From: Ascaris suum
Lineage: Eukaryota > Nematoda > Chromadorea > Rhabditida > Ascarididae
Assembly (NCBI GenBank): GCA_013433145.1
Contig: CM024181.1
Location: 3,844,001-3,908,000, forward strand
Direction: 5' to 3'
DNA: 64,000 bases
The notes beneath the pieces are model-generated. The model saw only the letters and a program-made list of their open reading frames with translations, did no database searches and was not told the DNA's origin. The position numbers were made by a program, and so were the translations under genes. Of the stretch, positions 12,383 through 22,500 are shown piece by piece. Within the stretch, counting starts at the first letter, position 1, and each line of letters starts with the position of its first letter.

Positions 12383-15300
12383 ATAAAAAATTTTCCTCCA
12401 AAGAAGGGACATCAACTCCGAAAAGACATATGAATACTTTAGACTATAAGATGCGGGCGGGGCAGGAACTGCACTCAAGAGTTGATAGAACGCAACTTCT
12501 TGTTATTGTTCTTGAGGTATATTTCTATAATCTGAGAGAAATGTAGGTAATGAATTGATAATCAGAAACCTGAAGCTGGTTATAAGAATTTGCTACGCTG
12601 CGAGAACAGGAATCTAATTTCAGGCGAATCTACTACGCTCGCTGACATCGTTAGCACCACAGCGTATGGCTAAGCCACCAACTGAGCGTACGCGACTCTA
12701 CTTCCTCATGTGTTGGCTGCATGCACTTGTACAAGAGCGCATGCGCTATACTCCACTTGGGTGGGCCAATTCTTATGAGTTTTCCGATGCGGATCTTCGT
12801 GTTGCTTGCGATACGTTGGACGCTGCCGTTGACTCGGTTGCTATGGGTAGAAGCAATGTTTCTCCTGAGAAATTACCTTGGCACACACTACAAACGCTAT
12901 TGTCGCAGTGCATTTATGGAGGCAAAATCGACAACCATTTCGATCAGGCGAGCGTTTTTGATGAATTATTGCTTAAATGAAACGATAAGAGGGGAGGGAT
13001 ATTGCAGGAGGTTAAAATTGGCTTATACATCCTGTGTCCAGCAGAGTCAGCTTGAGAGGAAAAATTTTCTCGGCGCTCGTTAACACTAGAAGTGGATCAG
13101 GAAACCAGTGATGGTTCGTTCACTCAATCAAAACTTATTTTCTTTCCTCCAACTTCTTGAGTTAGAAGATCCGTTCTCTACAATTATTTGTCTCAATAGT
13201 CATTTCTGCGGGAGAGGGGTTGCTAATAGTGGATGTAGAGTTGTAGGTACAAGTTGTTGTCAATGAGCTGTTTTCCAGAAGTTACTGGATTGTTTCCTGA
13301 CGAAGCTGTTTACACCGAAATCGTTCGATGCGGACCGTGTGCTGATCAGCAATATCGATGGAAAGTCGACGAATCTGTGCATACCGGATGGTCATTCTCG
13401 AGAGCATCTGCTCTTGTGGGTCGATAGTATACATCACCTTCAACTTCCTAACTGGCTTGGTCTGCCTAACAACGCCGAGAAAGTGTTACTTACCGTTAGA
13501 GGTGCGCTTATTTCAATTCTCTTTGTTGTTGGGTGTTGGTGTGTAATGGTGGAATCTATGAAGTTTGTGGGACAGATATTTTCGCCGCTTTTAATGCATA
13601 TGTTATTGATATGGAAACTGAGCTGCTTTCAGATACTTCGTCCAGGTTTTCTGCCGAAACGTTGAATCGCGACTTTGAAATTGCGCCTACTTGGCGGGTA
13701 GGATATACGCATGTAAATTCGCCACCGTTATGGACATGATGCGATTATTGAGGGATCCTAACTATAGAGAGGGCTCCAAAAGCAGAACATTTTGCATCTT
13801 TTTTTCATCTTCGGAAGGTGAAAGTGCCAAGTTGAAATGTTTACGAGTCTAAAGTTTTAAAGAATGAACGGAACATGAAAAATTATACAAGTTTTATCTT
13901 CGTTTGGGTAATCTTCAATTGCCAAATGGTTGACATAAAAGAATCTTATCGAATTTAAGGAGAGGCAATGTTGGCAAATCTTCTAAAGGTATCAGACGAA
14001 GAGCTTGCATTTGCTGGAGACGATCAGAAGGTGCAGTCGCCTCCCTGGATGAGTATACTTGCTGAGCAGAGTTCACAGTGGCTTAAAATGCTACCAAAGG
14101 TTAGTGCTCCATCGTTACATCAGCGAATGATTGGTTCGTGATTGTCGCTTATGGTAGATCGTTACTTCTGATTAGTTCTTACATAATTGTCTTTACTTCT
14201 GAAAACAAAAAATTAAAAAGTCATTGCCTTTAAGTAACGTCTATTTAGTGGTTGGAATACAGTCCCTCATCTGAAAATTATTTAACTCGGTGTCTATGAA
14301 TTGAGTTTATTCTTTAATAATTGTTGGCATTGCAGAATATCGCAAAAATGAGAAGAACGGTCGACAATATAAAGGACCCGTTATTCCGATTCTTCGAACG
14401 TGAGATAAACCATGGAATCTTGCTTCTTTCAGACGTGAGAGCCGATTTGCAAGAGGTTAGCGAGATAGCTTTGCTCTTATAAAATTAGCGATGCGAGTTT
14501 TCATATTGTTGCTCATCTTGGGTAGCCACTTCATTGTTCGCTGTTGAAAGTCTGCTTTAATTGAAGTTGGGGGGGGGGGGGGGTGGGAGGGGGAATGGAG
14601 TGTGAAGGAGGAAGGATGTTATCTGGGGGGTAGGTAAAATGACTATTTTGCCATGGAGTATTTCATAGTACGAATTACTTTCATTATATTTTAAGGTGCA
14701 TGCGGTATGTAGAGGCGAGCAGAAGCAAAACAATCATACACGAGCTTTGACATCAGCGCTAAATAAGGGTGTGGTGCCAACCGATTGGTTGCGATATACA
14801 GTGCCAAAGGGAATCACCGTTATGGCCTGGATTCATGATTTCGTTGAACGCGTCAATCAACTCGCCAAGTTTGCCGCTTCGACATCACTAAAGGTTGCTC
14901 TTGTTCAGTTATTGCATCATCATGTATTCAGTGAATAGTTTCGTGCTGTAGGGACAAGCTGATAATTTCGCATTGCGATAGGGTTCGTCTTGTCTGCAAT
15001 GTGGTACTACCTGTACCGTTTTACATGTGGCGTTCTGCATGACTCTTCTTAACCTTGATAGCAGGTGTTAACTTTTGAGAGATGGGCGATCGCTGAATGC
15101 AGAATGGCTCCGGAACTGAGAAGTTGTAAACTGTTTTGGGGTGTATTCGGGCACGGATACTGCTGTTGAAAAGTTTATTCTGTTTCGTGCGCTATTCAAG
15201 TGGAGCTTTCAATTATAAGCGTCATTGTTCTTTGTGGTACAGCCTTATAGAATGCTCAAGAAATGCGAGTTGTGGTGGTTTTGAAGTGGTTGATGCTGAA

Positions 15301-16365
15301 ATAGTATCTCTATAAATCTCTTTGGAAAGAAATTAAATTCCGATGTTCACTTTCGTATGAATAACTACAAACTAGAGTTGCAAGGATAACAGATTATCAT
15401 CTAGTGCAGCTGTCTAGCTACGGAGAAAGAGTGCTTCAGATTTCATATGCAAGATAGTAAGGATTTCACAGCATCGTCAGCGAATTTCTTCGTTTGTTTA
15501 GTCATCGACAGTTGTTTTGTGAACAGTGATTCCGGTATTTTCAGAAGGAGACCGTTTGGTTGGGAGGAATGTTCTCACCGGAAGCGTTTATCACCGCAAC
15601 CCGACAGCTCGTTGCGCAGTCGAATCAGTGGTCACTCGAGGAATTGAATATGCGTGTCGAAGTGGGTGTGACCGAGGACAGAGTCGATAGCTTCAAGATA
15701 CAAGGTTGGTCATAGGGCATTTATCTCCGATTGTTGTCTTGTTTGCAACAATAAATTTTCGCAGTTTGTATTTCAAAGGCAGCTTTTCCTGTGCTGGATA
15801 AAGCATGATATTTTATAGCTAGAGCCGCATCGGAATTCGGGGACCATACTGGATTCTAGAGCACGAAGAGGAATGTTGTTCCGATTAATTGGTTAACATA
15901 TGCACCTGACTGCTAGAGGTTACCATAAATGAGCAGGTTTATAAGTTGATTTACCTTTTTTGATGTTTCAGACTCTCCCTTCTTCACTTTGAAATTCTAT
16001 TTTCTTTGTGGAGTTAGAGATAGAAGTAGTCGCAGAAGTCGATGGGTCGATCAAAGTCAAGTCCTCGAAGCGCAGTTATTTTGAGGGATCATTTTTGTGA
16101 AATTACAGGACTACGCTTAATGGGTGCCGAATGCAGAAAGGGTAATACGATAGCTGTAGTGGATGAAGTGAGCACAGAGATGCAAACAGTGGCGTTGTCG
16201 TGGACCCGTGAGCCGAGTCCACCCACCGCGATCACATTACCCGTATATCTGTATCGCGATCGGAAGAATCTTCTATTCACGCTTGACTTCGATCCAGGAG
16301 ATGTCGAGAAGACAGTATTCTATGAAAGAAGTGTGGCCGTCACGTCAAACAGCGCTCTTTCTTGA
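621..16365 (+). CDS. dhc-1: Cytoplasmic dynein-1 heavy chain, C-terminal 1,669 aa (partial, 29 exons)
   Basis: This encodes the minus-end-directed microtubule motor subunit for retrograde transport, spindle function and nuclear positioning. Exons: 621-788, 1025-1147, 1460-1600, 1861-2016, 2393-2545, 2928-3029, 3479-3607, 3895-4032, 4459-4611, 4842-5111, 5679-5818, 6230-6421, 7088-7201, 7726-7921, 8239-8424, 8577-8714, 9096-9308, 9685-9801, 10348-10588, 11020-11177, 11557-11668, 11814-12061, 12624-12947, 13279-13501, 13960-14099, 14336-14455, 14696-14893, 15545-15704 and 16109-16365 (TGA). Every junction preserves phase and the total is 5,010 nt. From memory the translation aligns nearly end to end, with few gaps, with animal DYNC1H1 from mid-AAA4 to the C-terminus. 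Diagnostic strings include [14 protein letters not shown] (AAA4), [24 protein letters not shown] (stalk tip), [13 protein letters not shown] (AAA5), [12 protein letters not shown] and [13 protein letters not shown] (AAA6). The motor is cytoplasmic dynein-1 rather than axonemal or IFT dynein. The roughly 60% encoding the tail, linker and AAA1-3 lies upstream of the window. No canonical AATAAA is evident just after the stop. Confidence 0.97.
2928..5818 (+). other. dhc-1: dhc-1 exons 6-11: stalk coiled coils and microtubule-binding tip
   Basis: Exons 6-7 encode the rest of stalk helix CC1, which is rich in Lys, Glu, Gln and Ala. Exons 8-9 encode the globular microtubule-binding domain: [39 protein letters not shown], then [11 protein letters not shown]. 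Exon 10 is a long 270-nt exon opening with [14 protein letters not shown] and continuing as the antiparallel helix CC2. Exon 11 finishes CC2 and leads to [11 protein letters not shown] before AAA5. The number of residues between the two helices agrees with the human stalk as I recall it, so register-sensitive coupling should be preserved. Confidence 0.92.
6230..8714 (+). other. dhc-1: dhc-1 exons 12-16: AAA5 and following strut helices
   Basis: Exon 12 opens with [14 protein letters not shown] and ends with [11 protein letters not shown]. Exon 13 carries the degenerate P-loop region of AAA5 ([18 protein letters not shown]). Exon 14 carries [18 protein letters not shown] and [20 protein letters not shown]. 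Exon 15 carries [18 protein letters not shown] and the [20 protein letters not shown] helix. Exon 16 carries [21 protein letters not shown]5 of dynein is not expected to hydrolyse nucleotide, and the DPSGQ string lacks a canonical GxxxxGK(S/T) motif, as in other dyneins. Confidence 0.92.
8541..8576 (+). promoter_or_regulatory. dhc-1: Possible alternative in-frame 3' splice extension of dhc-1 exon 16
   Basis: Two acceptors precede exon 16: a weaker gttcag ending at 8540 and a better attttcag ending at 8576. The 36 bases between them are open in the dynein frame and would add 12 residues ([12 protein letters not shown]) just before [11 protein letters not shown]. Animal homologues as I recall them have no insertion here, so the downstream site is taken as the main one. 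Confidence 0.4.
9096..12061 (+). other. dhc-1: dhc-1 exons 17-22: linker helices and AAA6
   Basis: Exon 17 begins [16 protein letters not shown] and includes [14 protein letters not shown]. Exon 18 (9685-9801) lacks a long open frame of its own and was found by homology: it reads [19 protein letters not shown], matching the conserved RVARGMLHQDH block of animal dyneins. Exon 19 includes [18 protein letters not shown]. Exon 20 has [14 protein letters not shown], exon 21 has [13 protein letters not shown], and exon 22 has [25 protein letters not shown] and [14 protein letters not shown]. Together these form AAA6 and its approach. Introns 19 and 22 contain long TA microsatellites. Confidence 0.92.
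10673..10746. repeat. (TA)37 microsatellite in dhc-1 intron 19
   Basis: An uninterrupted TA dinucleotide run of 74 bases lies in the intron between the exons ending at 10588 and starting at 11020. It can form cruciform DNA and is expected to vary in length. Confidence 0.98.
12326..12376. repeat. (AT)n microsatellite in dhc-1 intron 22
   Basis: An uninterrupted run of about 51 bases of alternating A and T lies between exons 22 and 23 of dhc-1. It is the second long TA tract in this gene. Confidence 0.97.
12948..13278 (+). other. dhc-1: GC-AG intron 23 of dhc-1
   Basis: Exon 23 must end after GATCAG at 12947, because the conserved continuation ([16 protein letters not shown]) starts exactly in frame at 13279 behind ttttccag. 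The bases at the donor are CAG|GCGAGC, so the intron begins with GC. Reading through instead needs a one-base shift and reaches a stop without restoring the dynein sequence. The remaining 27 complete introns of this gene fragment all begin with GT. Confidence 0.85.
14569..14583. repeat. Poly-G tract (15 G) in dhc-1 intron 26
   Basis: A run of 15 G is followed by further G-runs (tgggagggggaatgg and beyond) on the coding strand of the 240-base intron 14456-14695. It is a candidate G-quadruplex or G-tract splicing element. Confidence 0.95.
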
Positions 16366-19300
16366 GGATGTACACATGTATGCATTCAGCAGTGCTTTTG
16401 TTGCACTAAAGGGGTTCGTAGAGTAAATTTGAGCGAGTCGATTCCCTCAACTGGCATCATTTTGTTTTGTAGTTTCTAGCCTCCATAAGTATATCCCCCT
16501 GCATCCTCATTACTACTCTTTTCCTCTTTATGAAATCCGAAAAACAACTTTTTGGAAATCTAGAACAACTTGTTTGTATGCATCTAGAATATATGGCTTA
16601 TATGACACATATAAGATATTTTAGCGCGCAAATACTTGCCAAAAGTATTCAGAATTTTGAGTCAGCCACAATATTGTTTTGTATAGAAACGACTTTCGTC
16701 CGTCTTACTCACACTCATGGTGAATCCATGGCCCAGGGGTTTCATTGATGTTATATGGTGCAGTACTTTTGTTTAAGAAATTGCTTCCAATGTTCTTTGG
16801 AAGTTTTTAATATTCTTCCATCTATTCATATCATCCATACATTGCAAAAGTTTTTGCCAAAGTATCCTCACCATTAAATGCAATATCTTTTGCAAAAACA
16901 TTGCGCATTTTATTGCAGTTGCTTGGCATCATTTATCGCATTCGATTGCTTCCGTTGATATGCGAATTCCCACTTCATGTGATAGTCGATATCGGACGCA
17001 TACTTTGAAAATCAAGCCGTTTGCACTATTTTTCTTGCATCCTTTCATCCTGCAAGTCGTTGTTGTTTCGGTTATTGTTAAATAATTTAAGGTATTCGAT
17101 AACTGTTCTGTTCTTCTTGCATATTGTTGAACGAAACGTTTAAATTTTATACGGTGGATAACTATTGCATAATTGGGGGATTGTTGTTTCCAACTTTTCT
17201 AGTTCCCAAGTTTTAATAGACCACTCCTCATATTTACGCTTAATTGCGTGCGATTATTTGTTACACTTAAGGGTGCTGATGTTCAACGAATCCCTACCAC
17301 AGACCCTATGGGATTGTAAAATGAAAATGTCTTTGGTAGAGGGCGCTTTCTTGCAGTGGAGCGGTTTCCGCTTTCTCCACAACAATCGATAATTTGAAAA
17401 AGTTTAAACGTTGACTTACATCAGAGTGTAAAGAACGCGGCCAGGCAGTTTGGTTAAGAGCATTAAATTTTTCGTTGATGAAAAATATTGCCACCTATTT
17501 GTTCGCGATTCATTTTTGCAGGTTTCGTATTCTATACGTTTTCCTTCAACGGATTTACTCATTTGGTTCTCGTAGCACTATTGCTTCATCTTGTTGTAAT
17601 TTTGACTTATATGTGAACGACAAATTTCATGCTCCATAATGCTTAGTCGTTTCACTCTCTTTTATGCATAAATGACGTTCACAACAAGTGAGAAAAATTG
17701 TTGGAGAATGGATGGGTGCATGCCGATTTGAGCCGCTGAATATTTGCTCATGAACACCTGAACCATTCACTTGGACTGATATATGAACCTCTGAGCTGAC
17801 CCAAAAACTTATTTGTTATGGTTTTCGCCACTTAAGTTATTTGTAAAAATGATGAGCCGTGTGGCCCTTCCTTTCTCTTTCATCTCTCGGGCTAGTGTAA
17901 TGCAGGAAGAGGGTTTTCGGTCGGGGACGGGCTCTCGTCGGAGAATAGTTTTGTCTGGGTGCAGGACAGGACGAAAAACTAGAGAGTGCTTCGCAGCAGG
18001 GTCAGCGAACGAGGACCTCGTACCACATAAAACAGCTGCAATATAGCGGCCACCAGACGAATGAAAGGAAACGAAACTTATATATGGATGAAACGGCATT
18101 CAAGCCAGAAACGATGCTAAAACACAGCCATAGAAAGTGCCCACTTATCTGTTTGCTTATTCCAGAGGTAAACTGTGTTGTGCTGCAATAATAGGTGGAA
18201 TATTTACTAGTCGGCAATATCCAACCAACCAATAACTCGAACGATCCATCCATCGCCACATTCCATGAATTTTATCTCAATTTCTTGACTGCTTTAGTGG
18301 AGCTCACAACTTTTCTGAAGAATATTGTTGCCGAATTCATTTCTTAATGCTTGTTCAATACATCTCTCAAAATTATTTTATTGCTTACTTTATAAGGAGG
18401 GGAATCCATTGATTAGATGGAATTCATGAATATTCTGAAAGTATTTCAGTTTTTTAATCAGCGAGAATGAAAGTATAGCAATTGAATATTCATTAAGAAC
18501 TAGTTGAATAATGGTACATTTGGGCACTGGAACAACGATCGGCCTGCAATATGAATTCACTTTTTTGACGATTTGTCATCTCTGTGATCACTTCCAACAA
18601 ATTTCATAAATTCTTTCCGTTATTACTCTCGTTAAAAATGAGAGATATAAATAAGATATAAACTTATTTTCGATTTGCTTCCGAGAAATTTTTTTCATCT
18701 TCTCTTTTGATAAACAAATTTAACAGTATGTACTTCTCCATCTTCCAACTGCGTATATGTTCTATTCATCGTCGTCGATGCTTCGATTTACGCTACATTC
18801 AACAACAACCTTCGAACACTTCACATCCGATCGTTTTCTCTGTCATTTCAAATTTCTGTTATCACGGTGGTTGTCTTTTTGGAAAATAAACAACCGCACT
18901 CTATCAGATGTCACAAATATGGTGGGGTGGTGATGGGCTGGTGGGGGGGGGGGGGGGAGGGGAGGTACTTAGATAGTGTGGTTTGATGACAGGACACTAG
19001 CTTCTTATCAGATTCTTTGTTGGCAATCCAATTTTTTAAAACACTGTTCCTTCACTCTCTCGTCCAAACTCAGCACTTTCCTTTGAACCATCGGCTCCCG
19101 TGGACGACCACCGGGTCCTTTCTTAATATATGTGACCTTTTCATAAAAAAGTAGTCAACCATTACGGGAAGAATGAATACTGAAAACCAAAAAAGATTCT
19201 AGTGAAAGGATAACGAGATGACTCATTTACGCAGAGTCATGGTTTGCTTTATACACCGACATTACCGATGACATTTTATACTTCTCAAGCAGATCCCCTT

Positions 19301-19510
19301 CAGGGCAGAACTATCTCCTCTGATCAATTTCGTTCCTTCTTATTGCATTGATTAGTTGCTAAGCGTCCAATTCATATAACTTTTATATCTTTCTATGACA
19401 TGAGGTTACCACATTACACAGTACTATCCTGCGCGGTATTCACTATCAATGATGTTAAATTCTTGCATACAACTTACGAACCACTCCTTACATACCTTAG
19501 TTGAAAAATC
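16366..19510. other. Intergenic region between convergent dhc-1 and the unrecognised - strand gene
   Basis: About 3.1 kb contains the 3' UTR of dhc-1 and spacer. No canonical AATAAA was noticed soon after the dynein stop. A GC-richer patch at about 17850-18020 is open on both strands but has no recognisable protein. The remainder is AT-rich and shows no splice-bounded coding exons that I can support. Confidence 0.6.
18943..18957. repeat. Poly-G tract (15 G)
   Basis: An uninterrupted run of 15 G sits in a G-rich patch from about 18920 to 18965 in intergenic DNA. Confidence 0.95.
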
Positions 19511-19516
19511 TTTAAT
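19511..19516 (-). terminator. Poly(A) signal ATTAAA for the - strand gene
   Basis: On the minus strand ATTAAA lies 24 bases after the TAG stop at 19541-19543. This is a common variant of the polyadenylation hexamer. Its position supports the placement of the terminal exon of the - strand gene. Confidence 0.5.
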
Positions 19517-19540
19517 ACGAGTTTGTTCTTATAGCGAAAG

Positions 19541-22500
19541 CTACTTAGGAGAGGAACTGCTCGAGTTCGATTTATGAGTAGCAGCATTCAAGCCTGATCC
19601 TTTTAAGTAATCAAAGAGATTTATGGTGGGACCGTATCCAGTGCTCATGATCAGGTTGCGGTCGAAGGAGGGAGCAGGACAGGGTTGCCAACCTACACAA
19701 GGATGATGCAAGGTGTAGACGCCGCAATGCATTTATTAGCACGCAGTCGTGGATAAAAAAATACTTCTAAATGACATACGATTTCACAGGCAATCAAAGT
19801 GTCCATAAGAGAGAGAGATTGAGCTTCAGTGTTATTGTTTCATCACCTAAATCTATGATCGCGGTTTTGATGCTTCAAAATTTTCCACACAAATTCGAAA
19901 TGCTACGAAAATTTTCATAGCCGTTTCAAAAATTTCCAATTCCTTCATCATTCCTATAAAACTTATTTCCCACCCGTTTCATTTCCATAAAAATTGTTGT
20001 GATCGAAAACACTTCTCGGCATTCCTTGTTAGCGCCTAGTGTGGAGCACTGAAATATTGCAATGTCAAATAGGAATTTAACTTGCAAAAAATGCAATGTC
20101 AAATCAAAAAGTCGAAAAAAAACAAAAATTTAACTAATTGCCCACTCTACATTACAGGTACGAAACTGCGTCTGATCCTAACGGTATCGAGGCTTCTGAA
20201 AGAATTAGGCCAGGCGAAACGATCGAATAAGAAACTTACAATCAAAACAAAACATCCGGACAAACTGTATCTTCATTGCTAGTTTGGAAGTATCAACTAT
20301 AGGGATTTCTGAGAGCCGTTGTATTCAAAGTTACATGGTATCCGATTCTTCGACATCCTCCGACGTTGACAAGGCTTATGGACTAGGCGCCCGTACTTCA
20401 GTGACTGATGCACATGTATTTTCGCTGGAAAGTGTGCCATCATAGATATCGATAGAAGTTTACGGGCGGTTTGCTTCTTCCCCTGCAAAGAAATTATCAA
20501 CACTGAAGCAAGCTGACGTCAATTCAAAAAAAGAACAACTTGCAAAAACGTTTAACGACAAAAATTATTAACGTTGTGGCAGATAGTTGTTTAAAGGAAT
20601 TCGGCATCAACATCACTAAAATTTGCTGCCCTAATATCGTAACAAATTCGATTTTAAAACCCACGCGTTGCTTTATTTCATAGTAATACTTTTGTCCCAT
20701 TGCATAGTAAATAATATCTCTGAAAACGGATTTCCTTGGAGACCAAACATCTATTACAGATTTTTAAGGAAAATAGGCCCGAAAAATTTTCGCACATCCT
20801 GAAAGAAAAACTTCCGCATTTCTTATCAGTTTATTGGCATTATCGTCATGAATGATAGGGTAAGCACGGAAGGGAACAAAAGGAGTATCAGTTTTGTTGC
20901 AAAGGATTCCCCGATGGAAGATTGAAGGCGATAAACTCAGAAACTTGTGCTCACCTGATATAAAACCTTTTCATACAGATAACGAGAAGAGGCCATATGA
21001 CGAGAATAACGATGAATGGAATGGGATTTGGAGGTATAAACGAAGAGAACCACGAACGTTTCCGCACCTGCAATAAACGATTTTTTCCATAATTATGACT
21101 ATTATCACTTAACTGATCGGATGATGGTGCTCTGAAATGATCGATTTTATCAGCGAGTGGAACATAGTCGCTGATCAGTGTAAATGGCTAGGTAAGTTAT
21201 CAGCGAAATCGGCTGCTTTAACTAAATCTCGTCGGCTTTAATTAAATGGAATTATAATTAAACCAAATATGCAAACAGGTTCACACTCAATGGTTGTTGA
21301 TTTTCACTCACAAGCGAAGAATGCGGTTGAATTTGATTACCTTAACACCATTGACGAATTCTATTCATAGCATGGATGCTGAACAGATTGAATACGAGAC
21401 GATTATGCATCAATAATTGCCAATATCAGTTTTTCATTACTTAACAACAAATATTTACAAATAAAGACAAAATGTAAAAGGCGTTCGAGATGAAAACAAG
21501 AACTTTCGCTCTTTGTTATGAGTCCTTCTTTTATACATGCAAAAATCGCCAATACAGCTCGAAACATTCGATATTCATCATCAGCGAAACGTACAACTGC
21601 ACTATCAAACGAAGTTTTTGTAGGTAGAATGCAAGAAGAAATAGGAGTTGAATTCGATCTCTCAATATAACTGATAAGTCGGCATAGTTATATGAAGCTG
21701 ACGTTGTCGCGCGTACGAAGTTCCCTGCATCAGGCATCAGCATATAAAATTCATCAAATTCTCATCAAACTTACAAGTACAAACTTTTTAATTATCACTG
21801 AAAAACATTCCGTGGAAAGTGAATCCCTTTTCGCGTAAAAGTATTCAAGAAGTAGTCACCATGCGACCGACCTTCGCAGATTCATTAGCAATGCGATACA
21901 TGAGCCGAAGTTGCAGTGTATTGGTGGTTTCCATCTCATAAAGTTGTCGACTAATGAATTGTAGTTGTTGATTGAGTTGCATTAGCATCGAGTAAGTATT
22001 CGCCTCCTAAAATTGATTCTATAACTGAATTCTCCTTTTTTTTAAATAACAAGTAAAATGACGTCACTCCTATTCCATTTTAATTCATCACGTGTTAAAA
22101 TCTGTCACACTTTATAGGAAAGGAAGATGTGTGTCGCAAACGTGATATGTATAGAACATCCTACATAACTGATGCTCACACTTGTTCATATCAGTGATTG
22201 AGGATCGAAATATGAAAATACTCAGCGTTTCATTCCACTTTTTCTCCTTTGTATATCAACTTATTGAGACTCATTCAGTTTCGTTGTCCGTACCTAGGGA
22301 AATCACTGCAGCTTCTTCCCTTCAACTTCAGTAATAATAATTTTAATTAAAAAAACAAATTTTTTTACAGTTTATGCAATTTATACGTAGAGTCCATACA
22401 ATAAAAAAAAATTTTATTTTTATAGCAAAAAAACTAATAGCACTTGGTTATCCATCAAGAGAGTGAACCTTATATTTCAACTCATTTGTGAACTTTAAAA

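Larger units (their letters stand above)
12624..16365 (+). other. dhc-1: dhc-1 exons 23-29: C-terminal domain
   Basis: The C-terminal regulatory domain runs from [19 protein letters not shown] and [19 protein letters not shown] through [80 protein letters not shown] and [16 protein letters not shown] to [15 protein letters not shown] and TGA at 16363-16365. A full-length C-terminal domain is typical of metazoan dynein-1. Exon 23 ends at an unusual GC donor, described separately. Exon 25 starts behind a TTTAAG acceptor and exon 27 behind TTTTAAG; both are non-CAG but preserve frame and homology. Confidence 0.93.

Noticed and set aside
12948..13010. Apparent +1 frameshift near the end of dhc-1 exon 23 (pseudogene signal)
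   Set aside because: The shifted frame gives only a loose match. A GC-AG intron joins exactly to the conserved continuation at 13279, and the rest of the gene is intact.
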